DNA of 64,000 nucleotides from Pisaster brevispinus (GCA_023634235.1 JAMKCF010000005.1:806001-870000), one strand, 5' to 3'; positions 15,001 through 23,925 are shown, counted from the stretch's first letter. Numbers and translations: made by a program. Notes: generated by a model from the sequence alone, not told the origin.

Positions 15001-18000
15001 ATGCCAAGATGTGAACCAGCTACAACAATGTGTCTGTGACGAGGGCTTTGTGGGTGATGGGGAAACTTGTATCTTTGCTGGTGAGTTCTTTCTCTTTTGT
15101 TGCTTTTTTGTTTTGTTTTTTGTTCTGCGCCTCGGAATAGGGTCTTGTACACTAGATAGATGGCGCATTATAAATGCATTATTATTATTATTATTAAATG
15201 ACTTTATTCGGGTCTGTATTTAAGAAAACCTTTAGAGTACACCCATTTCAGACAATGCCCTTAAATATGTCTAAGACAGTGGGTTTGTTACCTTGGCCAA
15301 CCTATTCATTTTCTTCCATGTAGCCAGTATAGGTGTTGAATGATTGTTTCTTCAGTCCCTTGTACCAAGTTTAGTTACATTTGATAATCTTCATCCCAGT
15401 TCCTCTCACTATGTTGTTCGGGGGTGTCCCACTTTCCATTCCTTCTTGTCAAGACCAATCTTTTAGATTAACTTTTCTTCTGTCATCTTGTATACTTTTC
15501 CCAGTATAGCAAATTTCATATCAGTGATATCTTATCCTTTTACAGAATGTGCTAACTCCCCATGTGCTGATGGAGCAGAGTGTTTGAGACGCCAGAATGG
15601 TAACCCCAACTATGTCTGTCAATGTCATACCAATGGCACTATGGGCGCCAATTGTGATTTACCAGCAGGTAAAGTAGTCTGTCATATCAAAGGCTCCAAT
15701 AGTTTGCTCTCTGTTACATTATAACATTATATTCTCAGTTTTAAGCTATTTGAGTCCTGGTATGTTCTTAAAAAAAAAACACCTAATGACTGATGTACAT
15801 TTGCTTTTATATTTTATTCTCTTTTGTAAGCCATTTGAGTTTTTGTATGCATTTACAAAAATGTTAATATGTTAAAACTGATGAATGGTGTATTTTTCTG
15901 TAACTACAGTGTACGATGAACGCAGCATATGCTTTGGTGCCGATTGTAGCACAGGCTGGTTGAACTCCCCAGGTTATCCTAATAACTATCCAAGTTCCTT
16001 CAAGGGTTTCTACGTCATCTGGGTACCTCAAGCTCGCTACATCAACATCACTTTCCCTGGCTCATTTGCTATTCAAAAGAATCAGGATGCCCTTTATGTT
16101 GGCCCAGGGTTCCAATACCCATTGAGTCTGAGTACAGGACCAGTGGCATCTCAGCCAGGTGTTGTATACCAGTTGGATGGATATCAATCACCAGGACCTA
16201 TATACATTGTAGGAGATGCTGCATGGTTGTATTTCTTGACTGATGACACAATTTCAGTCAATGGCTGGCATGCAGCTTGGGAAGCTGGTAAGTGAACACC
16301 AACAAACACTCTAGGGAGATCTTTAATATTCTTGTTGAGTTTTTGGAGTGGATCTTTTTCTTTAATTTTAATTCAAGTTATTAAGGAAGCTTTTTCATTG
16401 TGGTTTTGTTGTCAGGATTTGAGGTTCTTCAAGATACACCATTATGTTGGGACGGTGCTGAAACCAGATTATCTGGAACCTTGTGGGAATATGGCAAATG
16501 TGACAACTGCACCTGTGACCAAGGAACTACCACCTGCACACTGGTAGGTTACACTCAAGATTTTTATATGTGTATTTATTTATCAAATCTAGTCTTAAAC
16601 TGAAGCAAGTATACAAGGACGATGTAAAATATGTCTTAAAAAACCATAAAACAGTTATATACTGTAAAAACATTGTTATTAAATTTTGGTTTTACCTTTA
16701 TATCGATGTTTGATAAGCCTGTGTACTCTGTGCTATCCAAGTCCTATGAAATAAAATCCACAGGACTCTAAGTATCGAGTAAACAGAGCTTATCATACAT
16801 CGGTGCAAAAGTAAAACTAAAATGATACTCTTTATCCCTGTTGCAGTTATTATATCTACTATCTTTAACATGATTGGTTCTGAGTTTGATTTTTTTGTGT
16901 CGATCCACACAGCCTACACAAGTGTTTGCAAATATGAGACTTGTTACAACTTGCCTGACTTTTATAGCAATTTATTTAATCCAAGTTACATACTCGGTTA
17001 AGGTCAACATAAGAATTACCATATGCAAGCTGTTAAAGGCCAGTTTGTAATTTCATATCTGAAGTACAAATATTTAAGATTATTAAAAATCTTAGTTTTA
17101 CATAAGAATTTATGATAGTAGTAAAAGCACAAGTATATGCCTTTTTGCATGTTCTCTTAAATTCACTGGTTTTAGTTTTTTCAGAGTCAGTGTTGGCATT
17201 GAGCCACTCAAGCCTTTGAAAACAGTACCTTTGCTGGATTTCATGTATGACTAGATAACACTTGAGTGTTGGTTCAAGGAATAGTAAACATCTCAGAGAT
17301 TCATTGAGTAAAGCAGCTACGATGTAGATGAAAAACACCATGCTAGCTTGATTACTCCTGTGACTTGGAGACTAAATTATACATGACAGCTTCATCTTGG
17401 ACCAGAACGAGGAAACACCTTGACACTGTATTCACTCAAGCAATTCAGTACTATGTAAAAAATGCATGCTTGCTTGATTACATGTACACGTGTGTCTTTA
17501 AGACTCAGTTAAACATGATAGCTTGATCAGGGACCAGAGCGATTAGGAAACACATTAGGACTGTGTTCAATGGGATTCAGCCCAGCATTAGCTCAATAAA
17601 AAATTGCAAGCTCGCTTGATTCCACCTGTGTGTTTGAGGCCAAGTTATACCTGATAGCTTGATCATCGGGACCAGAGCAAACACCTTGGTTGACCGACAA
17701 CTTTGGACTGTATTCAGCGTGATTCAGCCAAACAGTAAACTCAATAAGAATTGCAAGCTCGCTTGATTTCACCTGTGTGCTTTGAGACTCAGTTAAATAG
17801 AATAGCTTGATCAGGGACCAGGGGTCGATTTTACAAAACCCTTCCTAACTTAGGACTAGTCCTAGGCAATGCTAGGAGATAGGACTAGTCCTAACTTAAG
17901 ACCAGTTACTGGTCCTAACTTCAGATAAGACTAGTCTTATCTTTTTGTGAAATCCACCCCTGAGCAGTTAGGAAACACCTTGGTTGACTGACAACTTAGG

Positions 18001-21000
18001 ACTGTATTCAGCGTGATTCAGCCAAACAGTAACTCAATAAGAATTGCAAGCTCGCTTGATTTCACCTGTGTGCTTGAGACTCAGTTAAACAGATTAGCTT
18101 GATCAGGGACCAGAGCGATTAGGAAACACCTTAGGACTGTATTCAGTGTGATTCAGCCTAGCAATAGCTCAATAAGAATTGCATGTTCACTTGACTTCAT
18201 CTCTGTCTTTAAGACTCGGATGTACGTAGATTGGGTTTCAGCCAGGTTATTGCCCAAATTTAGCCAATGAAGAAGTCAATGAAAATGGCATGCTCTTGCG
18301 ATAGCACCTGTGATTAGATGCATGTACTAAGTTTCAAGAATTAGCCAGTGATTGCATGTCAACCAAGCAGGATAGAGAATAAAAGTAGGTGTGTTATTAA
18401 ATTAAAAGAAAACAATCTTTAGTTTTAAGGGCAGTATATATTTGTTCCTAAAGTAGTGAATAGTTATTATTAAAATGTGCATGATGTGAGCCTGACAAAA
18501 AAATTTTATGACTAGGCTGGTGTAATGTTTCAGTTAAATCAAATTTCAGTAACTTTGGTATTTGATAAATGATCGACTAACACCCGGTTCAGACAGGCGC
18601 TTTAGAGTCACGCCGAACCAAGTTATTGAATTAAGTACATGAAAAGTTTGATGTCTGAAACAGTTAGGAGTGATTGGATGAGCTAGAAGTCAAAAGATCG
18701 ACTGTTGCAGTCGTTCAGAATGACTCTGGAGCATCTTTATTTCAACCTAAGGTCGCTCCTAATCTATTTGGTTCGGCACGAGTCTAGAGCGCCTGTCTGA
18801 AACAAGTGTAATGTACAGCCATTTATGTACAGTGTATTGATATTATTAAGATACTTCTAATGACAACAAATATTTTGCAGTTTATTATCACTCTCTCTTG
18901 TTTATTACATTCTTGCATGTCATTCGCTGCTTTAGACTTATCTTTACAATAGGAAGTATAATAGAATGTTTGTACATTAAAAATAACACTTTGTTCTACT
19001 CTTTCTTATGTTTTTTTTTCCAATATTGTTTCTTATTAGAATTCTTTTAGGTTTGGAATTCAGCAAAAATAATACAGGTTTGCACTATGATTTTTTTTAT
19101 AGGTTGCTTCCAAACCCATTGCATGTGTTACAAACGCTGATTGTCATGGAACATCCATGTGCCTACCAGCTAGCCAGACAATCTGCGTAGTAGAGCCTTG
19201 TGAAGGATCATACTGTGATAGGGGAACCATCTTTGCAGAGTGTTCGGAAAATCCTCAATGTGCTGAAGTCGTTGTCAATACCAATCCCACTTCAATGCAA
19301 CAAGTATGTACACTTTTAGTACTTACTAGATCTCTATTCTCATTCAACACTTTAATCTGTAATAGAAATCTGAAGGTGCTGTGATTTTGGTTGTTAGAAT
19401 ACTGCAAGAATTGTCAAGAATTGTTGTTTACCTCTGAATGCCGACATTGTTTTTCTACAGGGTACCACAGTAACAGAGCTATGTGACACCCTATTGAATG
19501 CTCTCAACATGGCGACTACATCATGCATCACATTTGAATGTGTCTTAGGTGACAATAATGGCCGTAAGAAGAGGGCAGCGTCTGAGGAAATTGCTGTGGT
19601 TATAATCTTGGTAAGGCACTCATTTTCTTGTGTGTACATGTGTGTGTGTTACTTGAGTGGTTCTCTTAATTAGGCAATAATAGTGCGAGGAGCTGGTCAT
19701 CACTGCAGGGTAACCGGGTTGGTTGCTGACTGCTGTTTATGGACCAGGCCAAAGGCGAGGTCCATTAACAGCAGCCAGCCACCAACCAAGGTTATTAACA
19801 TGCAGTGAAGACCTGATCCTGACACTATTTTTGCCATTAATAAATACCTTCAATGAAAAAATGGTAAAACTGTCGGAGTTAATGGTTTTTCTCTTGCCAA
19901 TATTTGTAGAATTGTTCAAGTCTATCACATATAAACTATTAATGCATTCTTGCAAGAACCCGACTATGAGCTTTGAAGATTAACACACCATAGAAATGTT
20001 TGGATGGTCTTCGGCTTTATACTTTGCATTATGGTGGTTTTAGCGTGAATCAGCTACATGAAATTGATACATTGTCTGTGCATTCATGCCTACGTATAGT
20101 ATGCGCCTACATGCGGTGCCATCTGTCCTTGCAAAAAAAACCTAAAACAATACGCACAAAGAAAAAAGTTGATTTGATAGTTCCTTGAACAAGCACAGTG
20201 CATACAGAACTTTAACGAAACAGTATGCTTGAATTAAACTTTAAAGAAACAGACAAACAGATCATTGGGTTCTAATGTGTTCATCTATGTTGAACCTCTA
20301 GAGCTTTATTGCTGTGAATTTATTTTGATACAGGAGAGTGATTCAAGTTCTGATGGTGCAACACCAACCTCTGCCCCAGGCGACCGTCAACCTGTTGATA
20401 CTTTAGCTCTATCATTGGTTGAGGAACTCAAGCTACGTATATCAGATGGCTCATTGTCAATCAACATCACTGATATTATGTACAATGGTCCTAAACCAAA
20501 CACACAGGCTCCACTCACAACCACCGACAAAACAGTCAAGAAAGAAGATGTGAAGAGTAAGTACAGTCTCTTATTTTAAAACTTCTTTAAACAAATGTCA
20601 CCTGAAAATCAAAGAATAAAGATATGTTAAACTTTCAAATCTTGATTGAGTAAAACAATTCTAAACTTACATGGTAAATGATATACCCTAAATGAAGTTT
20701 GATATATATTCTTTCATTTCCTTTTTTAATTTGCATTTAATGAAAATAACAGTATAAAATGTTCTTTGAAATACTTAATTTAAATGAAATACTTAATTTA
20801 AAGCTTGTTGTTCATTCCAATTTTGTGAGCAGCTGTTGATACCAAGATGCCAATCTCCTCCATCATGATCATCGCAGCAGGTTGCTCTGTCTTCACAATC
20901 CTCATTGTCATTCTTATGATCACAACATGGTGTCGTTTCCATGGACATCGCACCGCTAAGGAAACCATGACATTTGAGCATCCATCAGAGGAAGCTCATA

Positions 21001-21125
21001 CCAATGAGGTGTTTGAGATGACTGCTGAGTTTCAACAACCAGCCTTCGCTCGTGCAGTTCCATTAAATGATGGAACTGGCTTTGATGGCAATGTGTATGG
21101 ATTAAAGTATGATATGGAATCTTAA
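92..21125 (+). CDS. Multi-VWD/C8/TIL/EGF, CUB-like, single-pass membrane protein (zonadhesin / IgGFc-binding-like), 3' part
   Basis: I assembled 29 GT-AG exons by frame, splice sites and domain content. They sum to 5,067 bases, or 1,688 residues plus a TAA at 21123-21125. The 5' end is outside the window. Order: three VWD-C8-TIL-EGF modules (residues about 1-363, 364-797, 798-1231), a CUB-like exon (1232-1357), Cys-rich exons (1358-1467), an exon with RKKR (about 1502-1505), a Ser/Thr/Pro stalk, a transmembrane helix (about 1600-1624) and a tail of about 64 residues. Families with VWD-C8-TIL arrays (zonadhesin, IgGFc-binding protein, tectorin, mucins) are secreted or surface proteins that form disulphide-linked matrices or bind ligands. 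The CGLCG motif is kept in every VWD copy. The C-terminal helix implies a type I membrane protein. The exact orthologue is not recognised. Extracellular adhesion, fertilisation or defence roles are only inference. Confidence 0.9.
2738..2984. mobile_element. 247-bp MITE with inverted ends TTAAAGGCAG
   Basis: The left end TTAAAGGCAGAGTGTAGTTT and the reverse complement of the right end, TTAAAGGCAGGGTATACTTT, match over about 20 bases. It contains no ORF. A TTAA at each border is compatible with a piggyBac-like target site, but the class is uncertain. A related stretch (GTTATTT near GACAATTACC) occurs near 54960-55050 in a FRY intron. Confidence 0.6.
3031..3451 (+). mobile_element. tRNA-derived SINE with (ATT)n tail
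   Basis: The head has an A-box-like TGGCCAAGCGG (3040-3050) and a B-box GGTTCGAGTCC (3100-3110), as in a tRNA-Leu/Ser-like RNA polymerase III promoter. A body of about 300 bp follows, and the end is GAGCGCTATATAAGAAGCCAC plus (ATT)n. A diverged copy in reverse orientation is at 24410-24997. Confidence 0.8.
3735..3930 (-). repeat. Reverse copy of the 193-bp repeat seen at 27.6-28.1 kb
   Basis: Reverse-complemented, this stretch reads TGTAAACACCTGCAATCGGGG through GGTCCCCGGTTTGAATGTG. It aligns with the tandem unit at 27641-27833, sharing the phrases about the Asn-Phe-like AACAGCTCCCATTGG and TACACAATTTCCAACTGG. It sits in the intron between exons 3498-3611 and 5943-6145. Confidence 0.65.
4084..4178. 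repeat. 44-bp direct duplication next to a (GT)n run
   Basis: CAAAGAGAAGTCCTTGATCT and what follows (4084-4116) is repeated at 4128-4160, a period of 44 bp. The second copy runs into a (GT)n microsatellite at about 4159-4178. Confidence 0.75.
4260..4705. repeat. Inverted repeat with about 85-bp arms
   Basis: The left arm (about 4260-4345) contains CTTTGTACACAAATTTCCTTGTGGAGCACC. The reverse complement of 4615-4705 contains the near-identical CTTTGTTCACAAAGTTCCTTGTGGAGCACC. The spacer of about 270 bp has no recognised content. Confidence 0.55.
5090..5825. mobile_element. Foldback element with diverged arms
   Basis: Left arm: GTCTTGTCAAAATTAATCCT then GGACAGACCATCGGAC and CGGGCCATCGGATGG. The reverse complement of the right arm (about 5690-5825) reads CCTTGTCAAAACTAATCCCG, GGACAGCCATCGGACGG and CATCGGATGGGCCATGG. 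The arms are about 120-130 bp, and no coding sequence was seen between them. Confidence 0.55.
5943..9907 (+). other. Module 2 (complete VWD, C8, TIL, Cys-rich, EGF)
   Basis: Exons: 5943-6145, 6321-6425, 7148-7306, 7469-7604, 8208-8390, 8641-8867, 9276-9450 and 9794-9907. The VWD begins with CSVVGDSHYQTFDG; the usual GDPH is GDSH here. It continues with IRWDGDQQVEIFV and GLCGQFDGNANNEF. C8 is in 8208-8390 (CEYDLCM, ending with C split across the intron). TIL is in 8641-8867 (CPSHSTYSSC through DRCGCQ). The last exon is a six-cysteine EGF repeat. Exons 6321-6425 (105 bp) and 9794-9907 (114 bp) are the same lengths as their partners in module 1. Confidence 0.9.
6753..6896. mobile_element. 144-bp palindromic MITE
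   Basis: The left end GGGCTCAATTTCACTAAGATTCATCTTA pairs with the right end ATCTTAGCTCTTTGTGAAATAGGTC. The inner part is also palindromic (TTAAGATTGATTTGCAGTTAAGATCAATC). It lies in the intron 6426-7147. Confidence 0.6.
10692..11000 (+). repeat. Dispersed repeat copy A (shared with 14.64 kb)
   Basis: The stretch from ACAAGCAAACTTGACATGCAG (about 10864) to CACTGTTGTTGGATCAACCAAT (about 10990) is similar to 14638-14770 in a later intron of the same gene. A CpG-containing piece with AAGATGGCGGCTGG (10793-10806) precedes it. Confidence 0.55.
11540..11980 (+). mobile_element. 5'-truncated non-LTR retrotransposon, reverse-transcriptase C-terminus (CR1/L2-like)
   Basis: Translation around 11568 gives LHWLPVNYRIHLKLLLLTFK, a hallmark of the C-terminus of CR1/L2/Rex-type LINE reverse transcriptases. 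Later frame-shifted parts read like RLRGQG and FQRQLKKYLFRQAFS. Stops and frameshifts make it defunct. The 3' end is CGCGCCTTATAAGTGCTGTG followed by (TTA)n, typical of this clade. It lies in the intron 11199-12105. Confidence 0.75.
12879..13187 (+). pseudogene. Penelope-like retroelement fragment with GIY-YIG endonuclease domain
   Basis: The reading frame gives TRSRNKLKTKLHTHKDKH, GVYRIPCSFGKVYIGKTGR, RLTEHQAHARRGEYDKSAI and DFIDWD. GVY...YIG and the Arg/Glu positions match the GIY-YIG nuclease at the C-terminus of Penelope-like elements. A TGA (13122-13124) interrupts the frame, but the following codons (PERHWYTPRIREAIKVH) keep the family pattern in the same frame. The reverse transcriptase part is absent, so this is a dead 3' piece in the intron 12634-13910. 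Confidence 0.8.
13253..13420 (+). mobile_element. tRNA-headed SINE
   Basis: The head has TCTCGGTGGTCTAGTTGGTAA (A-box region) and GGTTCGAATCC (13303-13313, B-box). The acceptor-like ends CTCGGTG and CACCCGAG pair with one bulge. There is no clean anticodon stem, and the sequence runs on into a T-rich run and a body (CTCGGGAAAGTACTGAGTAT), so it is a SINE and not a tRNA gene. Similar heads are at 28936-29015 and 40128-40200 in reverse. Confidence 0.65.
14618..14775 (+). repeat. Dispersed repeat copy B with a perfect 13-bp hairpin at its edge
   Basis: GTTTGCTTGAAGA (14618-14630) and TCTTCAAGCAAAC (14636-14648) form a perfect 13-bp stem with a 5-nt loop. The sequence that follows (AAACTTGACGCGCAGCTTCAAA through CACTGTTGTTGCCATGG) resembles copy A. 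Confidence 0.55.
15113..15196 (+). mobile_element. SINE/LINE 3' tail with (ATT)n
   Basis: TGCGCCTCGGAATAGGGTCT through TAGATGGCGCATTATAAATGC, then (ATT)n, is a truncated retroelement 3' end beside exon 14897-15080. It resembles the tail of the LINE at 11940-11980. Confidence 0.5.
15910..16287 (+). other. CUB-like domain exon
   Basis: This single 378-bp exon (phase 1/1) encodes 126 residues. It has the CUB signatures SPGYPNNYPSS near the start, W-VP-A.YINITF in the middle, DALYVG (the usual calcium-site region) and a FLTDDTISVNGWHAAW ending. CUB domains normally have two disulphides. Here only the first pair of cysteines is present (CFGADC near the start) and the rest of the exon has none. 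CUB domains mediate protein or glycan binding in secreted and surface proteins. Confidence 0.8.
17340..18320. repeat. Intronic satellite, about 7 copies of a 125-148-bp unit
   Basis: The unit carries GCAAGCTCGCTTGATTTCACCT, GAGACTCAGTTAAA, GCTTGATCAGGGACCAGAGC and TGTATTCAGCGTGATTCAGCC. Anchors recur near 17349, 17474, 17614, 17762, 18054 and 18190, giving periods of about 125-148 bp once the inserted MITE is removed. The outer copies are more diverged. It fills much of the intron 16544-19102. Confidence 0.8.
17821..17960. mobile_element. 140-bp MITE inserted inside one satellite unit
   Basis: The ends are GGGGTCGATTTTACAAA and the reverse complement of the right end, GGGGTGGATTTCACAAAAA. 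The core has ACTTAGGACTAGTCCTA and CTAGTCTTATC palindromic pieces. It splits the phrase GATCAGGGACCAG / AGCAGTTAGGAAACACC of the satellite, so it inserted after the array formed. Confidence 0.75.
18582..18808. mobile_element. 227-bp MITE with about 38-bp inverted ends
   Basis: Left end: GGTTCAGACAGGCGCTTTAG and then GTCACGCCGAACCA. The right end in reverse complement reads GTTTCAGACAGGCGCTCTAGAC and then TCGTGCCGAACCA. No ORF. Confidence 0.7.
19461..19610 (+). other. Exon with a furin-type RKKR site before the stalk
   Basis: This 150-bp phase 0/0 exon encodes about 50 residues. They hold a pair of cysteines (SCITFECVLG), then DNNGRKKRAASEE, and end in AVVIIL. The RKKR codons are 19563-19574. 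An R-X-K/R-R motif is the recognition pattern of furin-like proprotein convertases, and the flanking small and acidic residues suggest an exposed loop. Cleavage here would leave the large extracellular part tethered or shed, and the membrane stub separate. I infer this from the motif and location only. Confidence 0.6.
19672..20240 (+). mobile_element. Hairpin element copy A (relative of 42.18 kb)
   Basis: An imperfect inverted repeat (about 19673-19746 and 19757-19836) starts with AGGCAATAATAGTGCGAGG. It is followed by a roughly 400-bp tail (CCATTAATAAATACC, GATACATTGTCTGTGCATTC, AATACGCACAAAGAAA) also found after the perfect hairpin at 42182-42348. The loop sequence AGGCCAAAGGCGAGG is in the opposite orientation from copy B. 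Confidence 0.7.
20334..21125 (+). other. Ser/Thr-rich stalk, transmembrane helix and cytoplasmic tail
   Basis: Exon 20334-20556 encodes a Ser/Thr/Pro-rich start (SDSSSDGATPTSAPGD), an amphipathic stretch ending SLSINITDIMYNG with an NIT glycosylation sequon, and a Thr-rich linker. The last coding exon, 20833-21125, begins after an AG at 20831-20832. It encodes the hydrophobic helix starting SSIMIIAAGCSVFTILIVIL, then the basic stop-transfer region TTWCRFHGHR. A short acidic tail of about 64 residues follows, with YG and YDMES at the end, then TAA. Confidence 0.85.
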
Positions 21126-22330
21126 TTCAATAACAAGCAAGTTGTGTTTCTCAAAGTGTTGGACATTTGTAATAGTGTCTGTCAAATTATTTTCCATTAA
21201 GTTAATAACTTCTCACATTACAGTTAAAACTTATTGAGTTTAAACGTAAAACTATATGAAAAAAGAAGTTCCATTTATAAAGAACAACCCCTCAACTTGC
21301 GTATGAACAGCGCTTTATTTGTAGTTTAGTGACTTCTTATTTTTTATACTCGTTCACTTACCATAGAAAACAAGTGATAGACTTCTAGTGATGATTCTCT
21401 CCACATAAACATGTAAGAGATCAAGTTTGTCAGATTGTCATAACTCAAGTATTTTATCGTTTATGATTCTACAGAGGGTGTAGAAACCGCATTTCATCAC
21501 CAATTTTAGTTTGATTCACAACTTGTTGACATCTCATTAGTCTTTAAACATGACTTGATACCAACCTCAGGTACTTAACATTATAACAATACTGGCAATG
21601 CAGTACCAAACTCATTGTTTGCTCCAGCAACATATTTTGTAACAGAAAACTCCATTTAATGGAATGGTCCATGCATCTTAACTTCTTTTAATACTGTGTG
21701 AAGTATTTGGTACATAGACTTGAATTTCCTTGCTCATAGTTATGTAAACAAATAATGCCTTCCTAAAGAGTTATATCAGGTAGTTGGGAACACAACTTTT
21801 ATTGAGTGTAGCTCGTATATACATAATTATTATGTACTCATTTATCTACTTAAATAAATAACATTGATGTTATTGCAGTTCACATTCATATTTAGTATCA
21901 CTGCATGGATTTCTAGTTACCCCAATAGGTAGAGAGTGGATTTCTTTTTACATGGTATGATGTCATCTTGCTGTTACAAGAATGTTTTCATTAGAATGAT
22001 TTTATTTCATCTAAATTGGAGAGACTCTGTCTATCAAATTGGAGTCTATATTAGTATGTTTTTAATTATTCATATAAACAATTAAGTAAGAATTTAAAAT
22101 GAGATCACAAATTGTACTTGATTGTGTATGGTGTGGGGATTAATTAATCATTTGTGGATGTTTATGCAAATATATTATTGTATCAAGTTAACCAGAAATA
22201 ATTGTTAAGTGGAATAAGTAGTTGACCTGAATAATCATCAAAACCAGATTGCAGTGCTTTACTATTTCACACCATGTTGAGTTTTTCATAAGAGGTAAAT
22301 AAAAACAACCGTAATTGTTTAATGATGTTG
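21126..22330 (+). other. Probable 3' UTR of the VWD gene with poly(A) signals
   Basis: After the stop codon there is AT-rich non-coding DNA without supported ORFs. AATAAA hexamers occur at 21853-21858 and at 22298-22303. The second is followed by a T/G-rich stretch (TTGTTTAATGATGTTGG), a plausible downstream element, so the transcript may end near 22.32 kb. This is inference without transcript data. Confidence 0.45.
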
Positions 22331-22680
22331 GAAATGTTACAGCTTTACCTTTCTTGTATTATGTGGATGTGTAATCACTTTGAACAATTTATTTTTGTGT
22401 GTGAAATTCAATTTGGACAACTTTTACCATTTTCTAAGTTGACCTTGAGTAAATTAGCCTGTCAGTCATTTAGACATGTATATTGTGATGTGACATATAT
22501 ACATTACTTATTTGTACTAAAAATTAAAATAACAATTTAAAAGTTTTTATTTTTGCAAATGCCTGTTTCTTTCATGTGCATGTTACTTTATCTGCATCCT
22601 TTCTGGGAATGTTTGAGGAAAACAATTTATTTCCTGTCCAAAGCTTTGGTAAAAAACCAATTGACCATAACAAAACAAAC
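22330..22680. other. Intergenic DNA after the VWD gene; nothing recognised
   Basis: AT-rich sequence with no ORF that I can support and no recognisable repeat. The poly(A) end of the VWD gene is probably within or just before this stretch. Confidence 0.5.
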
Positions 22681-22975
22681 TCTTGACTAAACAACCCCCA
22701 AACTAACCCTATCACGGCCCCTAAAATCTTCATTCTCAACACAAACGCTAAAGCTAGCCTGACCCCAATCCTAAACCTGACCCAACCCGACCCTAACCTC
22801 AACACCACTCTAAACCTTAACACTTAAACTAACACCTAGCCTCAATAAAACCCAACCCAAACTCCAACCGATCCCAATCCCAGCACCACAACCCTAACCC
22901 CCATCCTGTAACCCAAACCTTACCATATCCCTAACCCTATAACCCTGACCAGATTTGAACCCTTAACACAGATCA
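22680..22975. repeat. Degenerate telomere-like CCCTAA tract
   Basis: The + strand is almost free of G and rich in variants of AACCCTAACC (CTAACCCTATC, GACCCTAACCTC, CCCTAACCCTATAACCCTG). This resembles a decayed (CCCTAA)n array, the complement of the TTAGGG telomere repeat of most metazoans. Confidence 0.55.
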
Positions 22976-22997
22976 CTCAAAACCCTGGGCCTGTAAC

Positions 22998-23600
22998 TGG
23001 GGGGGGGGGGGGGGGGGGGTTGGACACAAACATTTCCAATTCAGTTTCCAATTGGACCCAGTTGGACACAATTGGACTCGGATTCAGTGTGATTTTTTTC
23101 CCAACTAGACCCAATTGGATATTTTCAAATACACCTCAAAAATAAGTACCATTGAGCAAAAAAGTAGCTTATACCCATTGGGCTGACAGTCCAAAAACTT
23201 ATGGGGATATAGTTTAACCCACCCCACTCGAGGGATTTACACAAGTGCAATTAACTAATTCCTAACTAAATCCAGTTGGTGACATTGGAATAATATGAAA
23301 ATTGTTTTGGTTTTTTTTTCAATTGGATCCTGTTGGGAAATAAAATTTCCAATTGGAAAAAAAATAGGAGGTGAAATTTCCAATTGGTAGAAACAAATTC
23401 CAACTAATTCTAATTCAATTAAATCAAGCCAACTTGACTTCAATTGGTTGGACTGAGTTGGTCTAAGATTTTATTCCAATTGGATATTCAGTGTTCCAAT
23501 ATAAACCAACTCACACCAACTCACACCAACTCAATACCAACTCAATCCAATTATTTCCAACTGGATATCCAATTGGAATGAATTGGACATTGGCGTATTA
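22998..23600. repeat. G-run followed by a CCAATTGG-rich degenerate repeat
   Basis: A run of about 20 G begins near 22999. From 23035 to 23590 the sequence is dominated by variants of the palindrome CCAATTGG and of CCAACTCA, on both strands (TTCCAATTGGACCCAGTTGG, CAATTGGATATTC, ACTCACACCAACTC). Confidence 0.65.
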
Positions 23601-23925
23601 AGGAATATTATTTGAGGACAACGGTTTCACCAGAAGATCAATTGTAGTTTGAGTTTATGCCAAGCTGTACAAGAGTAGTTCTGCAATAACGAAACTGCTT
23701 TCTTTACACTGAATATTAAGGTAATTAATTTATAAGTAAGAACATGGAGCTAATCTCTATGGTAAGACAAATTATCATAAATTTTGAATTGCAGACCAAC
23801 TTGTTTCAACAAAGTGATCAATGTTTAGTTACCGATAAATTTTATAGATGTAAGTCAATTTAAATGTGACATTTTTTTACCCCACACTCCTGTCAACTAT
23901 CTAGTATCCATAAATTAGAATTCAA

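Larger units (their letters stand above)
10076..15668 (+). other. Module 3 (complete VWD, C8, TIL, Cys-rich, EGF)
   Basis: Exons: 10076-10269, 11094-11198, 12106-12261, 12483-12633, 13911-14087, 14347-14558, 14897-15080 and 15546-15668. The VWD starts with the canonical CMVHGDPHYKTYD and ends with GLCGNFNGMSQDEF. C8 is in 13911-14087 (CKYDVCA, WRMPNRCG). TIL is in 14347-14558 (CPENAIYSQC, CGCFYGD). The Cys-rich exon ends with an EGF-like piece (CDEGFVGDGETC). The final EGF (15546-15668) is 9 bp longer than in modules 1 and 2. The introns here are larger and hold LINE, Penelope and SINE fragments. Confidence 0.9.
16416..19303 (+). other. Two Cys-rich exons separated by a 2.56-kb intron
   Basis: Exon 16416-16543 (128 bp, phase 1 to 0) encodes a short segment with CW near the start and KCDNCTCDQGTTTC, reminiscent of half a VWC domain. 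Exon 19103-19303 (201 bp) encodes a Cys-rich segment (CVTNADCHGTSMC, CVVEPCEGSYC, AECSENPQC) that I cannot assign to a named domain. The intron 16544-19102 carries the intronic satellite and two MITEs listed separately. Confidence 0.78.
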
